From contig NAJO01000008.1 in assembly GCA_002077065.1 (NCBI GenBank), positions 806,001-870,000 on the forward strand: 64,000 bases of DNA, in the 5' to 3' direction. Origin of the DNA: Cryoendolithus antarcticus (lineage: Eukaryota > Ascomycota > Dothideomycetes > Cladosporiales > Cladosporiaceae). The notes below the pieces were generated by a model that did no database searches, was not told where the DNA came from, and saw only the letters and a program-made list of their open reading frames with translations. Position 1 is the stretch's first letter. Each line of letters opens with the position of its first letter. The translations under genes were made by a program, and so were the position numbers. Positions 53,943 to 63,743 of the stretch are shown here, piece after piece.

Positions 53943-55280
53943 CTAAGCCGCGTACGCTGTGCTCGTCACGATAGGAGCTAGTCTGGCGACCGCGACCGAA
54001 AATGTACCAGGAGGTCTAATGATCCAGGGCCTCCCGACAGCCGCTGAGGTGGGCGAGAGGATGTTGGGTGGCTCGCGCTCGACACTCTCGACAGAAGGAG
54101 AGTCAATTGCATTTATGCGGTCATGGCGGGCAAGTGTTGACAGGTAATCGGTGGGAGGCGCGGAGCCAGCTCCGGTGACAGGATTTTGGGCGATGGACTG
54201 CTCTGCTGCAGGATCATCTGCCATATGGTCATCTTCGACAGGGGCTGTGCCGAAGTCCGAAGGGATAGCAGAGTTGCCAATCGCACGAATCTGGTCGAGC
54301 ATGTCCTGGAATTCAGGAATCAGGTTGGATGGCCCAGCGTCGGCTTCGTGGATAGACTGGTCGGTCAAAGATTCATCTTCGACAGGGGGACTCTCAACAG
54401 GCTCATCTTCGACAACGTCGTCTGCGGCAGCGGGGCGGACGACAAGTTCGCGGATAGGAGGCCGCTCCCAGGGAGCGCGCTGACCAGGTAGCGGTGCGAG
54501 CATGTTTCTAGCGGCAGCTTCAGCAGCGGCTTGACGCTCAGCACTGTCGTAAGAAGCGGTGTCGCTCACTTGGTCGATCTCGCTGGTCTGATCGAGCTGA
54601 TCGTCCGGAGGTGACCGATTGAAGGGACTGTAGGAGCTCACGTGCTCGCCATCCTGCTCCCGGCGGGAGAATGGGCTGGGGACTCGACCCAGTTCCGCCG
54701 CAGTGCCCTCTGCTGGCGCCCGTCCCTGCGCGGCTGTTCCTGATTCGCCTTTGTCCATGACATCTCCTCCAGACACATGTCTCGATGCCAACTTTGAGTC
54801 GACCGGTACCTTGCCGAAGTTCGACTCCTGCATCTCAATCATCTCCCTGTCGAAATCGGTCAACTCGCCCCGGCCTCCGGTCGGTCTTCGATTCTCATCA
54901 GATCCAGATGGGCCTGCTGATCGAGGAGATCCAATCTCCCGAATTGCTGCGATGTAAGGACTAAATTGCTCCTCGATCTGTTGCTCGCCTTCGATGGTGA
55001 CCCCAGTATTCTCAGCTGGTTCGTCGTTGTCGTCGAGATGAAGCGGCTCGTAAAGTCGGCCAGACGGCGGGTATCGTTCTGAGCGAGGTGAAGGTAGCAG
55101 TGGGGTTCTAGAGGCGGAGCGAAGTGCCCCGTCTTCGTCCTGTGGTATGCCATCATACTCATACGCCTCCAGCTGATGTTCCATGACGCCTTTGTCGTTC
55201 TCGCTGACGGCGGTACGCTTGAAGCGGCCAGAGCTCTTGTTCGATCGCCTGCTGAAGCGATGACGCCGATTCCTGATCAT
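53943..55280 (-). CDS. Disordered acidic protein, unrecognised
   Basis: Single exon, 445 aa, from ATG at 55280 (MIRNRRHRFSRRSNKSSGRF, a basic N-terminus). The remainder is low-complexity, rich in Asp, Glu, Pro and Ser, with one Ala-rich helix (SAERQAAAEAAARNML) and FDREMIEMQESNFGK and EFQDMLDQIRAIG as the only ordered-looking pieces. No family was recognised. It could be nuclear or membrane-peripheral; there is no signal peptide or membrane segment. The frame continues past its TAG for another 69 codons (separate entry). Confidence 0.7.
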   Translation of the reverse strand: MIRNRRHRFSRRSNKSSGRFKRTAVSENDKGVMEHQLEAYEYDGIPQDEDGALRSASRTPLLPSPRSERYPPSGRLYEPLHLDDNDEPAENTGVTIEGEQQIEEQFSPYIAAIREIGSPRSAGPSGSDENRRPTGGRGELTDFDREMIEMQESNFGKVPVDSKLASRHVSGGDVMDKGESGTAAQGRAPAEGTAAELGRVPSPFSRREQDGEHVSSYSPFNRSPPDDQLDQTSEIDQVSDTASYDSAERQAAAEAAARNMLAPLPGQRAPWERPPIRELVVRPAAADDVVEDEPVESPPVEDESLTDQSIHEADAGPSNLIPEFQDMLDQIRAIGNSAIPSDFGTAPVEDDHMADDPAAEQSIAQNPVTGAGSAPPTDYLSTLARHDRINAIDSPSVESVEREPPNILSPTSAAVGRPWIIRPPGTFSVAVARLAPIVTSTAYAA

Positions 55281-55781
55281 TCAAGACCGCTGATATCGTT
55301 GAGGATGTGAAGTCGCGGATGCGTGATGCTTCCTGAGGCGAGCGAAATGCCGAGCAATAGACGCTACGTTGGCTGACACTGAGTGATGGAGGATTAAATA
55401 TCGTGCATACTATAGCGATATGAGCGATATGCCTGACGAGTGGATATGGCTCTGTCAACCAAGGGATGTAGATGACGGAAGCGTGAGTGCGGCGGCTTGT
55501 GTGAACACGATCGTAATCACGTAATCTGGCAGTCGCGGCCTCGGTCGTTGAGGCAGTGGCTCTCGAACGAGGGCTGGAAAGTTTTGCTGGTACCATGCAG
55601 CTCCTGCCGGCAAAGTCGTGACGGATTGCGGACAGTCGCAGTACCGTCGGGATAAGAACGCAGAGGTTCTCATCCACACTACCTTTAAGTAGCTACTGCG
55701 AGGGTAGAGCATGTCCTTTCACTGGCGTAGAGCATCTTCTCTTAGACTTCGGGCGCACATCGTAAGGGCAAGAGCACGCCC
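55281..55781. other. Intergenic, no gene seen
   Basis: 501 bp between the disordered-protein start and the TANGO2 stop; frames here show no motif or coherent splicing. Confidence 0.45.
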
Positions 55782-56759
55782 TCATATCTGTGCGGATGCA
55801 TCGATTTGAAATTGGAACTTCCTGTCCCTCTGCTCCTTACCGAGAGACTTGCCTTCGCCATCATGCAACGTGCGCTCCACGAACGTCACATTGCCGTCTT
55901 TGCCTACTAGCACCACAGTCTGCTTCTGTGTGCCATACACGCCTCCCATGGGCTTGACGTCTTCAGCTTTGTAAGCGCTGTCCGGCCTGGCGGCTGCAAG
56001 CTCATCACTAGACTTGTCATTCGTGACTTCGCCACCAAAAGCTGGGATAAAGATCGAGTTTCGCAGCTGACGGGTGTACGTATTCCAGTCCTCGTGAGCT
56101 TGCCTAGCTGGTAGTGTGCTAACAGATAAGATATCGAAAAACGGTTCGAACAACTCATCTGCTGATGCTTGTCGCTCTACGCTCTCCTTGACGGCGTTGC
56201 GAAGTAGCTCCTCGCCATGAACGACCTTCGGCCAAGAGGTATCACCAAAGTAGGAATTGCTCAGTCCACGGGTCTGACCCCGCGAGCGAAGGATATGAAC
56301 AAGACCTTCCGCGGAGGAGGTCCGATTCGACACGATGGAGAGTCCAGGGTTCTTTGGGCGGGCGAGAGCCTGCACATGGCCGAAGCAAAGCGAAAAACCA
56401 CCAACATCACTGATACCAGGGGTCCCGATCAGCTCCTTAGCGAAGACCTCGTCTTCGGACTCTCCCCTGCCTGGTGGATTCATCAAGTAGGCTGTCACGA
56501 TAGCGCCTCGGCTCTTGTCTTTGGTCACTTCCTGGCCTTCATCGCGAAAATTGGTCAAGATAGCGATGCGCCCGTCTTTAGTGATGCCGAGCCAGGTACC
56601 TTGCTCCGGTCTCTGCAAGTCTCGACCACCTAGCACGTGAGAATTAGGGTCCTTCCACCATTCGGCGGGCGCTGTTGGCCGCGAGAGGAACTCATCGCGG
56701 TTAGAGAGCAGGATGAGTGAGTAGTCTGGGTGAGCTGTAGAGAGCAGAGCGATGCACAT
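55782..56759 (-). CDS. TANGO2/NRDE-family protein
   Basis: Single exon, 325 aa, from ATG at 56759, giving MCIALLSTAHPDYSLILLSNRDEFLSRP. The NRDE motif (SNRDEF) and the Cys at position 2 are characteristic of this family, which has an Ntn-hydrolase-like fold with an N-terminal Cys. Further family strings are WWKDPNSHVLGGRDLQR, GTWLGITKDGRIAILTNFR, RGAIVTAYL and YGTQKQTVVLVGKDGNVTFVER near the C-terminus. The function is not settled; roles in ER-Golgi organisation and haem or lipid handling have been proposed for TANGO2. The in-frame upstream codons lack an ATG. It is divergent from lunapark. Confidence 0.93.
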   Translation of the reverse strand: MCIALLSTAHPDYSLILLSNRDEFLSRPTAPAEWWKDPNSHVLGGRDLQRPEQGTWLGITKDGRIAILTNFRDEGQEVTKDKSRGAIVTAYLMNPPGRGESEDEVFAKELIGTPGISDVGGFSLCFGHVQALARPKNPGLSIVSNRTSSAEGLVHILRSRGQTRGLSNSYFGDTSWPKVVHGEELLRNAVKESVERQASADELFEPFFDILSVSTLPARQAHEDWNTYTRQLRNSIFIPAFGGEVTNDKSSDELAAARPDSAYKAEDVKPMGGVYGTQKQTVVLVGKDGNVTFVERTLHDGEGKSLGKEQRDRKFQFQIDASAQI

Positions 56760-57247
56760 TGCGTCTGCGCGGGCTGTGAACAACTACTGACTGAGCAGCA
56801 CGCGAAATGCGAAGATGATAGAGGCTGCGCTAAGAAGTGAAAGGGAATGTCGTCTAATCAGGAAGGAAGTAATATAACAACCCGCGCCTCCCGAGGCAGC
56901 CCAGCTGGAGTGATGGACGCGTGAGGACGCCCCACGGCTTTTGCAGGGACGCAGTCGACTGTGAGACTACAGCGTCTCTCGTTTCTTGTCGAGGTGATGT
57001 CCGTAGCCCGAAGCAGAGGTTGATACCTCAAGCGGAATGGTGAAGTACACTGGCTTCGGATTCGCCGTGCTTAGTCAGCCGCAGCTGCCCACGCGCAGAC
57101 ATGAATATGCATGTGACGCTGCTGGGCGACAAACAATGCTATCCCTCAGAGGTGACGACTACTCCGCCCGTGACTTTTCCCAGATACCTCCACCTAGAAA
57201 CCTTGCCTGTAGAGGCATCTTCACCTAGAACGACCTGAGTCCTCACG
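56760..57247. promoter_or_regulatory. Divergent promoter region, TANGO2/lunapark
   Basis: 488 bp between head-to-head genes; no supported gene inside. Confidence 0.4.
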
Positions 57248-58432
57248 ATGCCCTCGCTCTGGCCCTTCTCATCCTCCACCAAATCGTCAGCTTCCGGCTT
57301 TGAAAAGCAGCTTTCGGCTCTGAGTACTCGCATAGCACGCTTCTCTTCTCAATCGGACCTGCTCCGTACACGACAACGCCGTTACAAGGCGCTCACAACA
57401 ATCTACGGCTCCTTCGCCTACATCCTCATTACTGCAATCCTTGTGCTCGTGACTGGCTGGCAGAAATGGCGGGCACCGGAGTACACAGCGGTACTCGGTA
57501 GTCCTGTACTACTATACGGTCTCAGGCAGCTGCTGGACTTGTGGTACAATTACAGACTCAGTAACGCGCAGAGCAAGCTAGAGGAAGCACAGACGGAGCG
57601 GGAAGAAGTCATCCGAAAGCTGAAGGCAGCTACGAAGTACGATTCCACGCAAGAGCTGCTGGAGAAGTACGGTGGCGCGCCAAAGCAGCAGAGAGGCAAG
57701 AGTCCGCAGCCCGGAGGTGTGAAGCGGAAGCCTAGTAGTGGACGGCAAAGTCTGCCTGCTCAGCTGCAGCAGGGGCAGAGAACGGGGTTCGCGCCGCCGC
57801 CCACGGCGAACATACCGAGCAGACAAACGCCATCGCAGCAGCAGCTAGGTCCGTCAGACGCGAGGCCTCGTAGCGCGCAAGCAGCGCCTTCACAACCGCC
57901 TTCACCCTCTGAGTCCTTCGCACCGAATGCCTTCACATCTCCACAACGTCCGCCTCCCTCAGTCCGGCCCGGCAATGCTTCCTACTCTTCCGCCCAATCA
58001 CCAACCTGGTACGACCGCATACTCGACATCATAGTCGGCGAAGACGAGACGCAGGCTAAGAATCGCTTCGCTCTCATTTGCTCACAGTGCAGACTGGTCA
58101 ACGGACAGGCGCCGCCTGGCGCGAAGTCGCTGGAGGATGTGGGGATTTGGCGGTGCAGGGAGTGTGGTGCGAGAAATGGTGTGGAGAGTGAGGTGGGGAG
58201 AATGATCAGAGGAGTCGCGTCGCCTGTGTCGCCTACCTCGCCGACATCACCATCTGCACCTATTGAGCATGTGAGCGAGAGAGCGGCAGCAGTGAAAGAA
58301 GAAGAAGCCGAAGATGAGGATGAAGACCTAGACGATACTGAAGTTGGATCCGACGACCCTGCGGCTATCACGAGCGGCACATCGCCAGCAGCTGGCACGA
58401 GAAGCAAAGCTAGGCAGCGGAAGAAGGCATAG
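57248..58432 (+). CDS. LNP1: Lunapark-family ER network protein Lnp1
   Basis: Single exon, 394 aa. Lnp1 stabilises three-way junctions of the tubular ER. Order: a short N-terminal segment with coiled-coil character (FEKQLSALSTRIARFSSQSDLL), two membrane helices (FAYILITAILVLVTGW and AVLGSPVLLYGLRQLLDLWYNY), a coiled coil (NAQSKLEEAQTEREEVIRKLKAA), a long Pro/Gln/Ser-rich linker, and the lunapark zinc finger: WYDRILDIIVGEDE, then CSQCRLVNG and WRCRECGARNG, with four cysteines in two CxxC pairs. The tail is acidic. All domains expected of the family are present. It lies in a run with other ER-shaping genes (Pex30-type peroxin and TB2/DP1 protein, 60742-63743). Confidence 0.95.
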   Translation: MPSLWPFSSSTKSSASGFEKQLSALSTRIARFSSQSDLLRTRQRRYKALTTIYGSFAYILITAILVLVTGWQKWRAPEYTAVLGSPVLLYGLRQLLDLWYNYRLSNAQSKLEEAQTEREEVIRKLKAATKYDSTQELLEKYGGAPKQQRGKSPQPGGVKRKPSSGRQSLPAQLQQGQRTGFAPPPTANIPSRQTPSQQQLGPSDARPRSAQAAPSQPPSPSESFAPNAFTSPQRPPPSVRPGNASYSSAQSPTWYDRILDIIVGEDETQAKNRFALICSQCRLVNGQAPPGAKSLEDVGIWRCRECGARNGVESEVGRMIRGVASPVSPTSPTSPSAPIEHVSERAAAVKEEEAEDEDEDLDDTEVGSDDPAAITSGTSPAAGTRSKARQRKKA

Positions 58433-58569
58433 TACAGCCAAGCTTAGCATAGACTGGCGAAGCATGCATCATCCACCATATCCCGCAGCCCATTGTCCAA
58501 AACTCCTTGCGCAATCCCAATTTCCCTTTCACGGAGGTCTACTGTTGCCAAGCCCACAGCACGCTCCGC

Positions 58570-59105
58570 TCAGATCTTCGCACCCTCACTCCTCTTCACC
58601 CACCGCTCCACAGCCTCCACCCCAGCCCTCGCGACCTCCTCATCCTGCGCCGGCGTCCCCGTCGAGACTCCGATAGCTCCAACCACACTTCCCCCAACAC
58701 TAATCGGAATCCCCCCTCCGATCAACGTAAATCTCCCTCCATTGCTATTATGGATCCCATAAGCGGCGCCGCCAGGGGAGAAATTCTTAGCAGCTGGGCC
58801 ATTGGTGTAGTTCGATGTTGGCAAGCGGTGGCCAGCGGCTGTGAAAGCTTTGTCGATAGCGATGGAGATGCTGGTGAGTTTTGCGGTGGGCATGCGGGTG
58901 AAGTGGAGGAGATGGAGGGTTGAGTCTACGAGGGCGATGTTGAAGTCTATAGTAACGTCAGCGGTGCGATAGAGAGGATTGGGTAGGTGGAATGGGGTAG
59001 CGCACCTATGCCCATCTCTCGTGCTTTGGCTTCGGCTGCTTCCACCGCCAACTTGGCCGCAGCTTGAGACAGCGTTGGGAGTGGACGCGTTGGTGAGTTG
59101 GACAT
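58570..59105 (-). CDS. GlcG/HbpS-like (haem-degrading domain) protein
   Basis: Exon 1 59105-59006, intron 59005-58947 (GTGCGC...GCTGACGTTACTATAG), exon 2 58946-58570 give 158 aa. It starts MSNSPTRPLPTLSQAAAKLA; the body shows DFNIALVDSTLHLLHFTRM, the family's SISIAIDKAFTAA, and the Gly-rich end GGGIPISVGGSVVGAIGVSG-type segment with EEVARAGVEAV, all typical of the small GlcG/HbpS (PF03928) fold. Bacterial members bind haem or cobalamin; the fungal role is unknown. It is probably cytosolic. Confidence 0.88.
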
Positions 59106-59896
59106 TGTTGCGGGGTGGCAGTGCTGCACGGCTAGGGAATGGAGCGGTCGATAGCGTGCCTGTCTGGACGAATAGTCCGGTGTCTGGTACTTGGGAGCGG
59201 AAGGCAAGAAAATGAAGTGACCTGATACTCCTACCTATGGTTCGGGAGTCCTTACGATGATAGGACACTTGTGTCGTCGAATGTAGTACCAGTGAAAGCG
59301 GAAGCTCAAGCTGTGAACGTCATTGAACCTCGGCCGCTCCAGCGGGTATTGCGGACATAATGTCTGCACGTGACCATGTGGTGTGAGTACTGCAATATGT
59401 ATGTATTGCTTCTAGATCTTCGTATCGTACACTTGTGGCCTTGCTGCGTCCTTGAGTGCAGTCGCCGCCTCTCGAGGTGTTTACTCAGCCCTAGTCGAGT
59501 GACCTGTAGAGTTGTAAGACTGGAACCAGCCGGTGGCAAGGGCTTCAGCGCGGAGTCACAGTGATCTCCCTGACTGCGACAGCCAGACTGCGTCCACCTA
59601 ATTCTTCCAAATGCCGAGATGCGATAACGCCGCGCTAATGCAGTGATGAAGTCGACGATATATGTACAGTGGCTTCCAGTTGCAAGTTGGTGCCAGCAGT
59701 CCTGATGCGGACTCGATCTCGCGAGCCAATCTTCAGGTGCAGCTTGGCCATGATGCGGCGTTGTAGTGATCCAAGCAAGACGACTCAGCTAGGCGGAGGT
59801 TGTTTAGCCGCTTCTCTTGCCAATTTGTGGGCCTAACGCGAAGGAAGTCAGCACATACCCTTGGCATATTTGCACTACCTCCTCCCTTGATCTCCA
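59106..59896. other. Intergenic, no gene seen
   Basis: 791 bp between the GlcG-like gene start and the Pam16 stop. No coding signal. Confidence 0.5.
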
Positions 59897-60430
59897 TCAC
59901 TCTCTGAACAGCTTCGGCTTCCAGCCCTCGCGCAATTCCGCCTGCCTCTCCGCCTCCGCCATGCGCTCACGTACCTCCATCTCTATTCGTTCCCGTGCCC
60001 GCAGCACTTTACTCTGTAGGTAGAACGAGCCGCCTTTCTTCGGGTCGTTGAGGTCAAACAATCGTTTGAAGTGCTCGTGAACGCTTTCAAGGTTTGCTTG
60101 TCCGCCTCGTGGCGGCGAGACGTTCAGGATCTTACATGCTTCGTCGAGGGTCAGGCCGGAGGAGGAGAGGGTGTTTGTTGCAGTAGGGTTGTCGCGCATC
60201 GATGCTGCATATTTCTATGGCATCCTGATTAGACACCATCGTCCATGCTCCGACTCACACCATGGCAACATACTTGTGATGCTGATGCCTGCTTATATGC
60301 TTCCGCGAATGCTCTCCCGAATACTCTTGCGCCTGTAATGACGACTTGACTGATGATACGGTGCGCCTGTCCCCGTGTTAGTGCCTTGACCGAAGCTTGC
60401 GTAATTGATCCGATCATGATCACTTACCAT
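59897..60430 (-). CDS. PAM16: Pam16 (Tim16), presequence translocase-associated motor subunit
   Basis: J-like regulator of Pam18 in the mitochondrial import motor. Exons 60430-60428, 60366-60274 and 60214-59897 give 137 aa, the normal length. Exon 1 codes only the initiator Met: ATG is followed directly by GTAAGT, and the first intron (60427-60367) ends CACTAACACGGGGACAG. Exon 2 begins AHRIISQVVITGARVFGRAFAEAYKQASASQ, the diagnostic N-terminus; exon 3 continues GLTLDEACKILNV and FKRLFDLNDPKKGGSFYLQSKVLRARERIE, with DPKKG in place of the HPD of true J-proteins. Reading without splicing gives an alternative upstream Met (MIGSITQASVK) and is judged less likely because MAHRI is the family start. 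Confidence 0.93.
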
Positions 60431-60741
60431 AACGCGCCCAACGAGCGACAGAAAGATGTATCAACGACCCCCTCTCGTCTACGCCATCGAGTCCATCAAA
60501 GAATATATCTCGGCCCACGGCGACTCGGGGAAGCGCGCGGGCGATCTCCCGCAGAAACCCTGCCTTTCACGTGCCGAGAAAAGACACCCCGCGGCAACGA
60601 CATGTGACCGCGGCTCTGTTGAAACACAAACCTACGGCCTGACCATGTCGCCTCCCACATTGCAGAGTGTTGTGTGCTGCCTTGACTCTGGCCTAGTGAC
60701 TGTTGGTGAAGCAGTAGTGGCAGAGCAAGCATGGCGAGTTG
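60431..60741. promoter_or_regulatory. Divergent promoter region, Pam16/Pex30-type peroxin
   Basis: 311 bp between two organelle-biogenesis genes. An ORF starting at 60456 (MYQRPPLVYAIES) looks like leader sequence, not a gene. Confidence 0.4.
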
Positions 60742-62467
60742 ATGGCTGCATTTGGTGAGTCTTCCTGCTGCACGCCTCATGTTATGGCTTTACACTTTCG
60801 CAGCAATGCCACTGAGAGAAAGATGGAGAAGGCTAACAAAGAATGCTCGTACAGATACGCCTTGGACAAGCTCCATGAACGACAAGTACGGAGATCATGC
60901 ATCGCCGGCTGGAGATGGCGATGTGGGCAAAAGGACCGAGCCTGCGACTACTGTGGCAGCTTTCGCCCCAGACAAGTACAGCAGCGGCCATAGTCGGTCG
61001 CAGTCAAGTGTATTGATACACCAGAAGTCGCCTCTTCTACTGGCGACGCCACCACAAGTGACGAGAGCACTAGCATACAGCCATCCTTTCATTCTCCCAC
61101 TAAACCACTTTGCCGGGCTACTGAGCTGGACGACTGGAGATCCATGGGAGAGCTTTCTGCTCGTTGCAGGCTTCTGGTTCACTGTCCTGTACAGTGATGT
61201 GGTCCTCCGATATGGTGGACCGCTAGTGCTCATGCTTGTTCTGATCTTGGGTATGTACACAAGGCGATACAGCCCACTGTCAAGCACGATCTGGAGTGGA
61301 GACAAGCGAAAGGGCAAGCGAAAACGAACCGACGATGAGACAGAGCAGCGTAAGAGTCTCGATGAGATTCTCGAGACGATGCAGAGTTTCACCAATCGTT
61401 GCAACATCCTGTTGGATCCATTTCTTCGTCTTACGGACTTCCTGAGCACGCAAACGACAGCTACCGCAGCAACAACACGGCCAGCACTGACAACTCTTTT
61501 CATTCGTATCCTCGTCTTCACTCCGGTGTGGGTCCTCCTGACCCTCCCGCCTCTTTATATCCTTACCTCTCGCCGCGTGCTCCTCGCTTTTGGCACCCTG
61601 TCGCTGTCATGGCACTCTCGCCCCGCTCGTGTGACGCGGACAATACTATGGCGTAGCCGCTCGGTCAGAGCGATCACGACGCTGATCACTGGCCTGCAAT
61701 TTGCTGCCCCTCCCGTGAAAGCAACCTCAGCTCCACCTCTACCACCCCGCACCAAATCCCAAGGTCCCCAGATCACAGCCAAACCCGGTGTCCGCTTCAG
61801 CTTCGCCCTCTTCGAAAATCAACGCCGCTGGCTCGGGTTAGGCTGGACCGCCAATCTTCTCACCTATGAGCGCCAAGCCTGGACAGACGAACACCTAAAC
61901 CCAACATCCTCCCCGCAAACATTCGCCCTCCCATCCACAGAAACCTCAACAACGCGCTGGCAATGGGTCGAGCCCTCAGCCTGGCGAGTCGAAGGCGCAG
62001 CCACAGAAGCCGAGAAGTCAGCTAAGCGCATCGGCGGAGGCGGCGGCGGAGACGAAAGCGGATGGACGTACTACGACACCAAATGGCGCGATGGCCGCAA
62101 AATCGACGGCTGGGGCCGCTACACGCGACGTCGGAAATGGATCCGCGATGCTGAGCTCGTTGAAATGCCTCCCCTTTCCACTTGCAACACCAACACTCCA
62201 CCCGGCTCTTCTTCTGGCGTGGACATGGACTCTGCGAGCGCACTTGCGAAGAAGCGCGGCTGGTTCGGAAGTAGTCCGAGGAAGCGTACGGGGACGATGG
62301 AGGGCAAGGAGAAAGGTGGGGGAGGCGATGAGGTTAGTGCTGTTACTAGTGTGGGCAGTGGGAGGAGTCGGGATGGGCCGGAGGAGGATGTGCATACGCC
62401 TGTGAGATTTCGGGAGCGGGAGTGGGAGAGGGAGATTGGGGAGGGGTTGGCTGAGGGCTTGGGGTAG
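60742..62467 (+). CDS. Pex30-type peroxin (Pex28-Pex32 family, dysferlin-domain)
   Basis: Peroxisome/ER membrane protein controlling peroxisome number and ER-peroxisome contact. Two starts are possible. ATG at 60742 with a 13-nt exon and a 49-nt intron (60755-60803, GTGAGT...CGCAG) splices in phase to MAAFAMPLRERW; the ATG at 60806 alone gives 553 aa. Either way the body follows: HPFILPLNHFAGLLSW, two to four hydrophobic helices (LLVAGFWFTVLYSDVVL, GPLVLMLVLILGMYT, LFIRILVFTPVWVLLTLPPLYIL), then the dysferlin-type region RFSFALFENQRRWLGLGWT and GWTYYDTKWRDGRKIDGWGRYTRRRKWIRDAEL. The tail is Gly/Ser-rich. The start shown is the upstream one, with the choice unresolved. Confidence 0.88.
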
Positions 62468-62615
62468 TGCACATGAGAGGAGAATTGATTGGGGTTCATC
62501 ATTGATATTCGTGTGTACGTGCGCGTGAGCAACATTATGTATGTGTGAGCAAGCGTACACTTTGTAGCCAATCGTCCTGTCGTCTCCAAAGCAAGCGACC
62601 TGCATTCGGTGAGCT

Positions 62616-63743
62616 TTACTCTCCTTTCCTCCTTCCATCCCTACCCACAGCGCTGTCCCTCTCCCCATAATCCCCCCAAATGTACTTCGACCACCCAGCC
62701 TGACTCTGCCCCTGTCCCGCACCGCCACTCTCCCTCTTCCTTCCACTGCTCTCCCGCCCACCAACCTGCGGCGAAGGTCGAAACTGCTCAGGATCAGGCA
62801 TACTCTCATAAGCCAGATCCTCGAATTCAGACTCCGAGCGAGACTTGTGCATATTGTCTTCAGTCGAGAGGTAAGATTTCCTGCTGCTCGGTCTATGGCT
62901 TGGTGGAGGCAAAGAAGAAGTGTATGAAGGCGGCTGAGTGGAGTTTGGAGAAGGCAAGGGGCCGTCGTCCTCTTGATCGAAGGCACGCAGCAGGGTTTGC
63001 AAGTGGTCGCGTTGAGTGCGGACGTAGTCTGAGCGCTCGGCACCGGAGAGATTTGAGGGGATTAAGGTCTCGGAGCGGGCTAGGTCCTGGGCGCGGGCGT
63101 CACGGGATGTGGAAGTCGGGGAGGTAGATTGCGACATCAGGTTTCCGAGAAGGTCTGTGAGGGCTGCTGCTGGGGCTGCGTAGCCAGCTGAGGCCGTGGA
63201 CCGAGCAGCAGGCATGGCGAAACGATTGAGTAGGGCGGAAGAGTAGGAGACGTTGCGGCTTGTCGGTGGGGTCGGTGCGCTTGGCGCTTGACCCAGAAAT
63301 TGCACACGAACGTACTCAATCGCTCGCTTCACGGCGTCCAGTCCTGCGGCTTTGGCTTTGGCGTGGCTGGAGCTGATTGTCTGGTCGATGGTGCGTTCGT
63401 GTTGCTCAAGGAAAGGATGAATGTACTCCCGATAAAGGAAGACTGAGCCTTGCTTTCCGGGAAGCACGAGATAGAGGTGCATGCCAAGGCGCATCCAGGC
63501 GTAGAAGGGAATCCAGTAGAGGATAAAGTAAAGTTGCGATTCGACTAGGAGGAAGAGGGACAGGGTTGTCCAGTACATGAGCCATGGGGTCAGCTGGGCG
63601 GGATCGCCGGTTCGAAGGGCTTTGTAGGAAGCGAAGACGGGGAAGAGGATCGAGGTAACGGAGCTGGGCACTGTCAGTCAATGTGTGCGTAAGACGAATT
63701 CCAATACAGCTTACGTGAGGATATCTGCAATGAAGCCGAACAT
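62616..63743 (-). CDS. TB2/DP1 (Yop1/REEP/HVA22) family ER-shaping protein
   Basis: Exon 1 63743-63715 (MFGFIADIL), a 51-nt intron (63714-63664, GTAAGC...GACTGAC...GCCCAG), exon 2 63663-62616: 358 aa. The TB2/DP1 domain is at the N-terminus: LFPVFASYKALRTGD, LTPWLMYWTTLSLFLLVES, YFILYWIPFYAWMRLGMHLYLVLPG, then KQGSVFLYREYIHPFLEQHE. These paired hydrophobic hairpins curve ER tubules (family knowledge). A long Ser/Pro-rich C-terminal extension of about 230 residues distinguishes it from the ~170-aa Yop1 core; fungi carry both. It is convergent with the Pex30-type gene, 148 bp apart. Confidence 0.92.

Noticed and set aside
60456..60758. 100-codon plus frame starting MYQRPPLVYAIES
   Set aside because: Lies in the short Pam16/Pex30 divergent region, has no homology-like features in its second half, and is best read as 5' leader.
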